DNA of 64,000 nucleotides, from the NCBI GenBank assembly GCA_013286325.1, contig JABDFZ010000002.1, positions 1-64,000 of the forward strand, read 5' to 3'. Below are positions 43,317 to 50,933 of the stretch, in pieces. How positions within the stretch are numbered: position 1 is the first letter of the stretch; each line of letters starts with the position of its first letter. The notes under the pieces were generated by a model that was not told the DNA's origin, ran no database searches, and saw only the letters and a list, made by a program, of their open reading frames with translations. The DNA comes from Bacteroidota bacterium (GTDB lineage: Bacteria; Bacteroidota; Bacteroidia; Sphingobacteriales; Sphingobacteriaceae). Position numbers and translations under genes: made by a program.

Positions 43317-43928
43317 ATGACTACTACGCAGACGCAGCCACAGACCCCGGCAGATATAACCGAAGCATATAAAGCCGTTATAGACTTTAACAAAGTTGTT
43401 ATTTCAATTTCATCGGCAATTTTAGCTGCATTGATATCTTACCTGGTTTCTCAGGATTTTTCCTTTGCACCTAGAAATTTTGCAAGTCCAATAGTTTTAA
43501 CGATCTCTATTGCTTGCTCTTTATTGGGTTTCGGTCGCGCCATCGGGGCAATCAATAAAAAGGAGCCAAGAATAAATGCTGTTAAATTTTCCAATGTTGC
43601 TGGCGGTGCAATGTTATTGGGAATATTATCGATTGGCTTTATTAAGAAAAATGAAGAAAAAAAGATCGACGATATTTTAAAAGAGATTGATAAAACTTCA
43701 TCGATTCTTGAATATAAGCTTCAACCTGCAAATTGCACCGGGTTCGATCTCAGGGAGAAAACCTATGTTCTACACTACGCTTATGATACTATTGCCGTTC
43801 AGGTTGATTATTCATTAGAGAAAAGCAAAATCCTGTCACTTAATAAAACAATTATCCCTGCGCCTAAAAAACAGATAATCTATATAGAAAAAAAGAAGGT
43901 AAAGAGAAGAAAAAAGGATTGCCATTAA
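43317..43928 (+). CDS. Hypothetical membrane protein
   Basis: The 203-residue protein has two or three hydrophobic helices in its N-terminal half (about 25-45, 57-75, 92-108). The soluble C-terminal half is a long charged helix (KKNEEKKIDDILKEIDKTSSILEYKLQ) followed by beta strands and a very basic end (YIEKKKVKRRKKDCH). It has no recognised family. The upstream gene overlaps closely (5 nt gap), so the two may work together. The arrangement, with a soluble partner and membrane protein in a low-GC islet, would fit a small accessory system, but this is speculation. Confidence 0.5.
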   Translation: MTTTQTQPQTPADITEAYKAVIDFNKVVISISSAILAALISYLVSQDFSFAPRNFASPIVLTISIACSLLGFGRAIGAINKKEPRINAVKFSNVAGGAMLLGILSIGFIKKNEEKKIDDILKEIDKTSSILEYKLQPANCTGFDLREKTYVLHYAYDTIAVQVDYSLEKSKILSLNKTIIPAPKKQIIYIEKKKVKRRKKDCH

Positions 43929-44026
43929 AAAGCAGTAACTACAAATAATCTTTTATTTAAGTGCCATACTGCAAACAGATTTTGTGGCTTTAATCGATTA
44001 CAAAACCAATCAGCTATAAACTGCCG

Positions 44027-45160
44027 TTATTTTTGATTTAAACTATTTTTGAGGTCTTTTTCCCACAGTTTAATGGCTTTTTTCTCTGCTGCTATCGCAC
44101 TTAATTTATCACCCCCATGCCTATACCAGTCAGCCATTTCCTGATATATTTTTGCCATATCACTGGGTAATGCATAAGCTGGCGACCGATCGATCTTAGC
44201 CTTGCAACATTCAGCGCCTAGCAGGTAGATTTCTTTCGTAGGAGTATTCAATTTGCGCACGTCTTCCCGGATATCATCGATAATACTGCCATAAGCATAC
44301 CATTTATAGGAAGATGCTATTGCCTGTTTGCCAAACTCATAAGCCTTATGCGGGTCGGTTCTAAGTAATGCTGTAAAGGTATACCTGGCTATCTCGGGAG
44401 CATATTTTAATTTTGGCTCCATTTTAACCATTTCATCAATTACCATCAGGGTGGAATCAGGTAAGCCCATGTCATTCAGGTCGGTATACTTACCCTGGTA
44501 GCGGCGCACTTTGGATGGCAAACTATCATCCAAATTTCCTAAATAATTTTCTGTACTATCTGCAAGCCTTCTTTTCGATGATTCTATTTCAATATCCCAA
44601 GTGTTTTTTATTATTTTCTTTAAAGCCGTATCAAGGCTGAGCGGATCTCCAATCCAGGCAATTCTGCCCTGTCTGTCAACAACAAAGGTGGTTGGGATAT
44701 ATTGCTGATTATAATCTCTCAGCCAGTCTTTTACAGTAGAATTGGTGTCTTCCGAAGCTACATTAAAATCCATTTTATTGCCCATCGCCCCAACAAAAGC
44801 CCTGAGTTTTTCCGGAGTATTGCCTTTGGTTTCCCTGTCTTCATGAACGCTTACCGCTGAAAAAGTAACCTTGCTTTTGTATTTACGGGCTAAACCCGAA
44901 AGATGAGGCATGGATGCAACACAGGGGGCGCACCAAGTTGCCCAAAATTCAACCACATACATTTTGCCCTTTTCAAAACCTGGTACGGGAGTACCTTTAA
45001 TCCACTCCCGAACCCGCAGAGGCGGAGCATAATCACCAATGTTACACATGAACGAGGTGTCTTTTTTTGCCTTGGCAAATGTAGCAGAAGTATCTTTTTG
45101 CGCACTCGCAGTTAGGGTTAGCAGGCAGAATAGCAACAATAATTGAATTTTAGGATTCAT
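44027..45160 (-). CDS. TlpA-like thiol-disulfide protein with C-terminal helical extension
   Basis: The 377-residue exported protein has a signal peptide (about 1-20, LLLFCLLTLTASAQ) and a TlpA/redoxin domain (about 37-185). The active site is VVEFWATWCAPCVASMPHLSG, with the cis-Pro region IPTTFVVDRQGRIAWIGDP. A helical C-terminal extension of about 190 residues looks TPR-like (YAPEIARYTFTALLRTDPHKAYEFGKQAI). Unlike the pair at 20-22 kb it has no DUF4369 domain. It lies downstream of a double-glycine Cys-rich peptide gene on the same strand, so a role in its disulfide handling is possible. Confidence 0.9.
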   Translation of the reverse strand: MNPKIQLLLLFCLLTLTASAQKDTSATFAKAKKDTSFMCNIGDYAPPLRVREWIKGTPVPGFEKGKMYVVEFWATWCAPCVASMPHLSGLARKYKSKVTFSAVSVHEDRETKGNTPEKLRAFVGAMGNKMDFNVASEDTNSTVKDWLRDYNQQYIPTTFVVDRQGRIAWIGDPLSLDTALKKIIKNTWDIEIESSKRRLADSTENYLGNLDDSLPSKVRRYQGKYTDLNDMGLPDSTLMVIDEMVKMEPKLKYAPEIARYTFTALLRTDPHKAYEFGKQAIASSYKWYAYGSIIDDIREDVRKLNTPTKEIYLLGAECCKAKIDRSPAYALPSDMAKIYQEMADWYRHGGDKLSAIAAEKKAIKLWEKDLKNSLNQK

Positions 45161-45529
45161 AACATTTCAATCTTATCTCATTGGATTACTCAACTTATTA
45201 GGTAAAAGGCAGCTAATGTTATACTCCTGTTGCGCTTTTATTTATTGAAAGATAAGAATTTACGATTAAAACGAGGAGATAAAAGGAACAACCTTTAGTC
45301 AAGTAATGCATGTCGGTTACAAGAGGCCTGATTTTAAGACATATTTAATTATTAAGGGCAGTTGCTGGATATATATTCACAACAGTCCAATCTACGATGG
45401 CATCAGAGATAATTAATTTGCTTGAAGTTTTAATTATCGATATTAACTTCAACGGTATATCTGTTTTATACAAAACTTCAAAGCAGGTTACAAAGATTTA
45501 CCAGTGTAACCTGCCTTGGCGGATTAAAC
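45161..45529. other. Intergenic region with terminator-like hairpin
   Basis: About 369 nt between the TlpA gene and the peptide gene. gcaggttaca (45483-45492) and tgtaacctgc (45505-45514) form a 10-bp stem that would lie 16 nt after the peptide stop on the minus strand. Farther left there is gaagttttaattatcgatat / attaacttcaacgg with partial pairing. No further ORF was recognised. Confidence 0.6.
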
Positions 45530-45715
45530 CTATTTGCAGACTTTGGTAACTGTACCAGATTTGCTTATACATTCAGCGGATCCGGTTCCTCCCCAACAAA
45601 GGCCTGTACAACTGGTAATTACAGCCGACTGCCCTGGGGGGCAAGACGCAGAACAGCCTAGTCCACCCAATACATTTCTCATCTCAGCTCTGCTGAGTTT
45701 GTTAAACTTTGACAT
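45530..45715 (-). CDS. Double-glycine leader, Cys-rich secreted peptide (RiPP/bacteriocin-like precursor)
   Basis: This 61-residue precursor has a short leader KFNKLSRAEMRNVLGGLG. The LSR-x-E-M-x-x-V-x-GG motif is typical of Bacteroidota GG-type peptides cleaved by C39 peptidase/ABC exporters. The core of about 43 residues has six cysteines (CSASC, SC, LC, EC, VC) and is rich in Ser, Thr and Gly. Six cysteines suit three disulfides or thioether-type changes. No exporter or modifying enzyme is adjacent; the nearest gene on the strand is a TlpA-like thiol protein. Function, whether bacteriocin or signal, is unknown. Confidence 0.75.
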   Translation of the reverse strand: MSKFNKLSRAEMRNVLGGLGCSASCPPGQSAVITSCTGLCWGGTGSAECISKSGTVTKVCK

Positions 45716-46250
45716 AAACTTAATTTATAGAGAAGTTTATTAATTTTACCGCATCCACGCCCCGGTATTCAGGCTGCATGTATTGCAAAGTGCATGCTCC
45801 TTTACTTTGGTCAAAAAGTGTCTTATTATTGGCGGATTGTGAAAATAAGGCAGACGTCAATTGTTAAGTATTATAGCCTTAACAATTGGCATTTGCTTAT
45901 TTCAATCCTTCTTATTTAAAATCAGTTTAATTAATTGTATAAGGTCTAGGTAAACACAGGTGATTATTTACGAGAGTAAAATAACACGGGGTTAATATTT
46001 TAAAGATAGAGATAAAATTTTTAACGGAACAAATTTATTTTATACAATTGCTCTATAGCATTTCCGGAACATTCCGCCTTCCCATCCTTCTCCCCAAGTA
46101 ATTCAAAAAAATAACACAACATGTTCTTACAAAACGTATCTTTGCACCCCGACAAGAAGAAATACCGGATTGCGGAATGCAGGATACACAATTTCGGAAG
46201 TTTTAAGTTGGCATTTCGCAGCAGGCAGCTTTCTTGAATAAAAAAAGAAC
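45716..46250. other. Intergenic region, 535 nt, between peptide gene and carB
   Basis: This is a divergent promoter region. caattgttaag (45858-45868) and cttaacaattg (45878-45888) form a perfect 11-bp hairpin without a T run. The right part holds the carB promoter element and a leader of about 100 nt in which tgcggaatgc (46171-46180) can pair with gcatttcgca (46211-46220) through one G-U. No ORF or RNA gene is recognised. Confidence 0.6.
46137..46144 (+). promoter_or_regulatory. carB: Bacteroidota -7 element for carB
   Basis: TATCTTTG fits TAnnTTTG. It lies 106 nt before the carB ATG, implying a leader of about 100 nt. A clear -33 TTG is not evident. Confidence 0.6.
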
Positions 46251-49067
46251 ATGCCCAAAGACACCTCCATAAAATCCGTTTTAATTATTGGTTCCGGTCC
46301 TATTATTATAGGCCAGGCCTGCGAGTTCGATTATGCCGGTTCGCAAGCTGCCCTCTCCCTCAAAGAAGAGGGCATTTCCGTATCCATCATCAACAGCAAC
46401 CCTGCTACAATCATGACGGATAAAGTAATTGCCGATCATGTTTACCTCCTTCCACTTACCAGCGACAGTATCGAAAAGATCCTGAAGGAACAGCAAATTG
46501 ACGCCGTATTGCCAACCATGGGCGGCCAAACTGCGCTTAACCTTTGCATCGAAGTTGCCGAACGCGGTATTTGGGAAAAATACGGGGTAAAGATTGTAGG
46601 TGTGGATTTGGCTGCAATCGAAAAGACAGAAAACCGGGAAGCATTCCGCCAGCTAATGGTTGACATTGGTGTAGGCGTGGCTACCTCAAAAATTGCCAAT
46701 TCGTTTTTGGAAGGAAAAGAAGCTGCGCAGGAGATAGGCTTTCCACTGGTTATTCGCCCAAGTTATACACTTGGTGGTAAAGGCGCAGGCTTCGTACATA
46801 AAAAAGAAGATTTCGACGCAGCATTGAGCCGAGGCTTGCAGGCCTCGCCAACCCACGAAGTATTGGTGGAGCAGGCTGTTTTGGGCTGGAAAGAATATGA
46901 GCTGGAACTGCTGCGCGATAGTAACGATAACGTGATCATCATCTGCTCTATCGAGAACTTCGACCCAATGGGTATCCATACCGGCGACTCAATAACCGTT
47001 GCCCCGGCAATGACACTGAGCGACCGCTGCTACCAGTCTATGCGTAACCAGGCCATCAAAATGATGCGCGCCATAGGTAATTTTGCAGGAGGTTGTAACG
47101 TACAGTTCTCGGTAAACCCTGCTGACGAAGCCATTATCGCCATAGAAATTAACCCACGAGTATCGCGCTCGTCGGCCCTTGCATCAAAAGCAACCGGTTA
47201 TCCAATCGCCAAAATAGCTGCAAAGCTGGCCATAGGTTATAACCTCGACGAAATAGAAAACCAGATCACTAAAACAACCTCGGCTTATTTTGAGCCAACG
47301 CTCGATTATGTGATCGTAAAGATCCCACGCTGGAACTTTGATAAATTTAAAGGCGCTAATCGCGAGCTTGGCCTGCAGATGAAATCTGTTGGCGAGGTAA
47401 TGGGTATAGGCCGCAGCTTTATTGAGGCTTTGCAGAAAGCTTGTCAGAGCTTAGAGATTGGCAGGGCTGGTCTTGGAGCCGATGGCCGCCAAAGCCGCAA
47501 TCTCGAAGAAATTATGCACAGCCTTGAGCATCCAAGCTGGGACAGGTTGTTCCACATTTACGATGCCCTAAGCCTGGGGGTGCCAATCGAATCAGTTCGT
47601 AAGGCTACCAAGATCGACCGCTGGTTCCTGAACCAGATAGCTGATGTGGTAAACCTCGAAAACGAACTTCGCCGTTACTCATTAAATAACATCCCCGAAG
47701 ATTTCTTCTTCACCCTTAAACAAAAAGGATTTTCAGATACACAAATAGCCTACATTTTAGGCAATGTTACCGAAGAGGATGTATATCAGCGTCGCAAAAG
47801 CCTGGGCATCCGCCGGGTTTATAAAATGGTAGATACCTGTGCTGCAGAGTTCCCTGCAAAAACACCATACTATTACTCCACATACGAGGGTGAGAACGAA
47901 TCCATTGTATCCGATAAGAAAAAGATAATTGTATTAGGCTCGGGCCCTAACCGCATTGGTCAGGGTATTGAGTTTGATTATAGCTGTGTGCATGGTTTGC
48001 TTGCTGCTAAAGAAAGCGGTTTTGAAGCTATCATGATTAACTGTAACCCAGAAACCGTATCAACCGACTTTAATATGGCCGATAAGCTGTATTTCGAACC
48101 GGTTTATTGGGAGCATGTCCGCGAGATCATCGAGATGGAGAAACCTTACGGGGTTGTTGTTCAGCTTGGCGGTCAAACAGCCTTGAAAATGGCCGAGAAA
48201 ATGCACGAGCATGGCATCCGCATTATAGGCACATCGTTCAATAACATGGATATTGCCGAAGACCGCGGTCGTTTCTCCGACTTGTTGAAAGAGCTTGACA
48301 TTCCTTATCCAAAATATGGTGTAGCCGAGAGTGCCGAAGAAGCGCTGGAAGTTGCCCACGAAGTAGGATACCCGGTATTGGTACGCCCAAGCTATGTATT
48401 AGGCGGCCAGGGTATGAGTATTGTGATTAACGATGAGGATTTGGAGAAAGCGGTAGTTGGCCTGTTAAAGAATCTGCCAGGCAACCGCGTGTTGATAGAT
48501 CACTTCCTTGACCGCGCTGCAGAAGCAGAGTCTGACTCTATAAGCGATGGCGACGAAGTACATATAGTTGGCATTATGGAGCATATTGAACCCGCAGGTA
48601 TCCATTCAGGCGATTCATTTGCAGTGCTGCCTCCGTTCGATCTGTCTGACAGCGTGATCAGCCAGATAGAAGAATATACCGTTAAAATAGCAAACGCACT
48701 AAATGTTATTGGCTTGCTTAATATACAGTTTGCCGTTAAAAACGATAAAGTGTATGTGATAGAGGCTAACCCACGCGCGTCGCGTACGGTTCCGTTTATT
48801 GCAAAAGCTTATGATGTACCTTACATAAACATTGCCGCAAAGGTAATGCTGGGCGTTAACAAGTTGAAAGATTTCACTATCGAGCGTAAATTATGGGGCT
48901 ATGCCATAAAAGAACCTGTGTTCTCATTCGATAAATTCCCGGAAGTAAATAAAGAGCTTGGCCCCGAAATGAAATCAACCGGCGAAGCTATCCGTTTTAT
49001 ACCCAACCTGCAGGATCCCTACTTCAGGCATTTGTATAAAGAAAAATCAATGTATTTAAGTAAATAG
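46251..49067 (+). CDS. carB: Carbamoyl-phosphate synthase large subunit, lacking the C-terminal MGS domain
   Basis: This is the synthetase subunit that makes carbamoyl phosphate for arginine and pyrimidines. The two homologous ATP-grasp halves are clear: N-half KSVLIIGSGPIIIGQACEFDYAGSQA and IRPSYTLGGKGAGF with EINPRVSRSSALASKATGYP; C-half KKIIVLGSGPNRIGQGIEFDYSC and VRPSYVLGGQGMSIV with EANPRASRTVPFIAKAYD. The protein stops at 938 residues, where the allosteric MGS domain of E. coli CarB (about 1073 residues) would begin. carA is not adjacent. Related genera appear to have the same short form, so this is probably not a truncation. Confidence 0.96.
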   Translation: MPKDTSIKSVLIIGSGPIIIGQACEFDYAGSQAALSLKEEGISVSIINSNPATIMTDKVIADHVYLLPLTSDSIEKILKEQQIDAVLPTMGGQTALNLCIEVAERGIWEKYGVKIVGVDLAAIEKTENREAFRQLMVDIGVGVATSKIANSFLEGKEAAQEIGFPLVIRPSYTLGGKGAGFVHKKEDFDAALSRGLQASPTHEVLVEQAVLGWKEYELELLRDSNDNVIIICSIENFDPMGIHTGDSITVAPAMTLSDRCYQSMRNQAIKMMRAIGNFAGGCNVQFSVNPADEAIIAIEINPRVSRSSALASKATGYPIAKIAAKLAIGYNLDEIENQITKTTSAYFEPTLDYVIVKIPRWNFDKFKGANRELGLQMKSVGEVMGIGRSFIEALQKACQSLEIGRAGLGADGRQSRNLEEIMHSLEHPSWDRLFHIYDALSLGVPIESVRKATKIDRWFLNQIADVVNLENELRRYSLNNIPEDFFFTLKQKGFSDTQIAYILGNVTEEDVYQRRKSLGIRRVYKMVDTCAAEFPAKTPYYYSTYEGENESIVSDKKKIIVLGSGPNRIGQGIEFDYSCVHGLLAAKESGFEAIMINCNPETVSTDFNMADKLYFEPVYWEHVREIIEMEKPYGVVVQLGGQTALKMAEKMHEHGIRIIGTSFNNMDIAEDRGRFSDLLKELDIPYPKYGVAESAEEALEVAHEVGYPVLVRPSYVLGGQGMSIVINDEDLEKAVVGLLKNLPGNRVLIDHFLDRAAEAESDSISDGDEVHIVGIMEHIEPAGIHSGDSFAVLPPFDLSDSVISQIEEYTVKIANALNVIGLLNIQFAVKNDKVYVIEANPRASRTVPFIAKAYDVPYINIAAKVMLGVNKLKDFTIERKLWGYAIKEPVFSFDKFPEVNKELGPEMKSTGEAIRFIPNLQDPYFRHLYKEKSMYLSK

Positions 49068-49093
49068 CGGTTAAACCAGCTATTAAAATATAA

Positions 49094-49124
49094 AGCCTGC
49101 TGATGCTTATGGCATCGGCAGGCT
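49094..49124 (+). promoter_or_regulatory. Strong hairpin directly before the next start codon
   Basis: agcctgctgatgc-ttatg-gcatcggcaggct forms a long stem ending exactly at the base before the ATG of the next gene. It has no T run. It could be a transcript end or protection signal for carB, or a structure hiding the ribosome site of the next gene. Confidence 0.65.
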
Positions 49125-49841
49125 ATGGTTTCACTTAGTGAATTAGTTTTGAAAGTTAATTTTAAGAACAACTATCCGGCCTTCAATTTAAACAACGTTG
49201 ACCCGGATAATATTGACAATGTGCTGGGTAAGATCCAAAGATCATTTGATATCAAGTTTGAGGAAGAAGACCTGCACAACGTTAAAACATTTGGTAACTT
49301 ATGCGACGCCGTTGTTAAAAAAGTAAAGCTCAAAAACTCCGATGGCTGCACAACACAGCACGCTTTTTACAAGCTAAGGAATGCTATAAACACAACCATA
49401 GCTGCCGATAAAGAGCTGATAAAACCGCAAACCAAACTTTCAGATATTTTCCCCAGAGATACCCGTTTGCAGGTAATTGCCGAAATTGAAAAAGAAATGG
49501 GCTTTAAAATGAACCTGCTGAAACCAAAGGGCTCTATAGTTTTCCTGTTTTCATTAATATTAGCCTCCTCAGTAATTGGCCTATTCTTTTTCCCTGCAAT
49601 AAGCGGCTTTGGAGCAGTTATTGCCATTACCGGATTAATTTTGGCAGGTAAATTTGGTAAAGAAATGCAGGTTAAAACCCTGGGCGATCTTGCCGAAAAA
49701 ATCGCCCGTGAACATTATCTCAACTGCCGCCGCAATGCATCAACAGTTAACCGCACCGAAATTGCCGAAAAAATAAAAGAACTTTTCACACACGAACTAT
49801 ATCTCGAACCATCAGTAGTAAGGCGCAACAGCAAGTTTTAA
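49125..49841 (+). CDS. Membrane protein with degenerate acyl-carrier-protein-like modules
   Basis: The 238-residue protein is unusual. Residues about 24-68 (NIDNVLGKIQRSFDIKFEEEDLHNVKTFGNLCDAVVKKV) read like helices III-IV of an acyl carrier protein. Residues about 103-130 (TKLSDIFPRDTRLQVIAEIEKEMGF) and 178-195 (VKTLGDLAEKIAREHY) look like a second ACP unit split by a pair of membrane helices (about 136-175). The last 30 residues (TEIAEKIKELFTHELYLEP) look like a further helix I. No DSL serine for phosphopantetheine is seen. Function is unknown. The start abuts a strong hairpin. Confidence 0.6.
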   Translation: MVSLSELVLKVNFKNNYPAFNLNNVDPDNIDNVLGKIQRSFDIKFEEEDLHNVKTFGNLCDAVVKKVKLKNSDGCTTQHAFYKLRNAINTTIAADKELIKPQTKLSDIFPRDTRLQVIAEIEKEMGFKMNLLKPKGSIVFLFSLILASSVIGLFFFPAISGFGAVIAITGLILAGKFGKEMQVKTLGDLAEKIAREHYLNCRRNASTVNRTEIAEKIKELFTHELYLEPSVVRRNSKF

Positions 49842-49962
49842 AGAATAAAACATCAGCTCATAATTGATGTATCTGATTAACTCCTTTGTTGCAAAATAAT
49901 GCCTAGGCCTTGCCTCAGTAAAGAGAAGCGAAAAAGTTTTAGGGAACAAACATCTTCTTCGG

Positions 49963-50037
49963 TACTGACCCATCGGGTCTGCCCCTTTGTAGTCAAAACC
50001 ATACCCCCTGATCTTTGCCTCGTAGAGGCTACCCTTC
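49963..50037 (+). repeat. RAYT-associated REP element, left copy
   Basis: The unit contains gacccatcgggtc and gcctcgtagaggc, two small hairpins, joined by gcccctttgtag. Its end, ggctaccctt, reaches the transposase stop codon. It aligns with the copy at 50735-50807. Confidence 0.85.
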
Positions 50038-50503
50038 ACCCGTCTAATAAGTCTTGAAAAATATATTTTTCATCGTATTCAACAGCATAATCTCTTAACA
50101 TTTCAAGATATTCTTCTCTGAATGTCTTTTTTGCATGATGTTCTTTTTGATTTAAAATATATTTAACCACACCGTCAATATGTGATCGGCTGTTACTAAA
50201 TGCGCCATAGCCATCCTGCCAATGAAATTTCCTTTGTGTAAAGCCTTCCTTATTTATAAATTCTGAACTATCGCCTTTTACCAGCTTCATTAATTCTGAA
50301 ATAGACTGTTTGGGATTAAGCCCGACAAGCATGTGTAAATGGTCGGGCATCGTATTTATTGTTATTAATTTGTGGCCGTTATTTTGCACAATCCCGGTCA
50401 TGTATTTTTGAAGACGATCTTCCCATTCCTCCAATATTGCGGCTTTTCTATATTTTACAGCAAATACAAAATGAATATATAATTGTGTGTAAGTGTTTGA
50501 CAT
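50036..50503 (-). CDS. REP-associated tyrosine transposase (IS200/IS605 TnpA-like)
   Basis: This 155-residue Y1 HUH single-strand transposase has the HUH motif MPDHLHMLVG (His55-Leu-His57), the block HWQDGYGAFSNSRS, and the likely catalytic tyrosine in VVKYILNQ (Tyr115, x3, Gln119). There is no TnpB partner. The gene is bordered on both sides by hairpin repeats of one family, the arrangement of domesticated RAYT genes that act on REP hairpins. A plain IS200-type element is the alternative. The ORF is intact. Confidence 0.92.
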   Translation of the reverse strand: MSNTYTQLYIHFVFAVKYRKAAILEEWEDRLQKYMTGIVQNNGHKLITINTMPDHLHMLVGLNPKQSISELMKLVKGDSSEFINKEGFTQRKFHWQDGYGAFSNSRSHIDGVVKYILNQKEHHAKKTFREEYLEMLRDYAVEYDEKYIFQDLLDG

Positions 50504-50537
50504 AATGATCTCTATACCTACAAAATTAATAAAAGCG

Positions 50538-50612
50538 GATCAAGGGTAGCCCTTACAGGGCAAAAATCTCTTTTGCCGTTTTTCTACAAAGGGGTTGACC
50601 CTATGGGTCATG
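50538..50612 (-). repeat. RAYT-associated REP element, inverted copy
   Basis: This is the reverse orientation of the unit at 50735-50807. aagggtagcccttacagggc corresponds to the inverse of gcctcgtagaggctaccctt with changes that keep the hairpin (gccct-tac-agggc). The last 32 nt are exact. Confidence 0.85.
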
Positions 50613-50734
50613 CCTTATGTTTCTGAATTATAGGATTATCTCTTTTTTATAGACCCTAAGAAATATGACCCGATGGGCGATGCATAAAATTTCCGAATTA
50701 ATAGGATTATTTCTCTTTTATAGACCCCAAGAAT

Positions 50735-50807
50735 CATGACCCATAGGGTCAACCCCTTTGTAGAAAAAATCGTGCTCCTGATCTTTGCCTCGTAGAGGCT
50801 ACCCTTT
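50735..50807 (+). repeat. RAYT-associated REP element, right copy
   Basis: catgacccatagggtcaacc, ccctttgtag, then cctgatctttgcctcgtaga and ggctaccctt. It aligns over its full length with the left copy that abuts the transposase stop. Compensating changes in the first hairpin (gacccatagggtc versus gacccatcgggtc) keep the stem. Confidence 0.88.
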
Positions 50808-50933
50808 CGCTAATAAAATTTCTTACTTCCCCTTGTGCAATTTGACGACATCTCAGTTTGAAAAACATTGTTTTTTCAGGGCTTCTGTTACTAACTTTAC
50901 CTCCATTAAAGAGATTAAGGAAAATAACGAATA

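Larger units (their letters stand above)
50504..50933. repeat. REP cluster upstream of the transposase
   Basis: 430 nt without a gene. It holds an inverted REP unit (50538-50612), two partly similar direct units starting ataggattat (about 50630-50678 and 50701-50750), and a direct REP unit (50735-50807). 50581-50612 and 50735-50766 are a perfect 32-bp inverted repeat (core caaaggggttgaccctatgg). Single hairpins include gaccctatgggtc and gcctcgtagaggc. Confidence 0.88.

Noticed and set aside
45534-45743. 69-residue plus-strand ORF antisense to the GG peptide
   Set aside because: The minus-strand ORF has a clear GG leader and cysteine core; the plus-strand one is Pro/Gln-rich by composition only.
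49812-50039. 75-residue minus-strand ORF after the transposase
   Set aside because: It consists mainly of the left REP unit and overlaps the end of the ACP-like gene.
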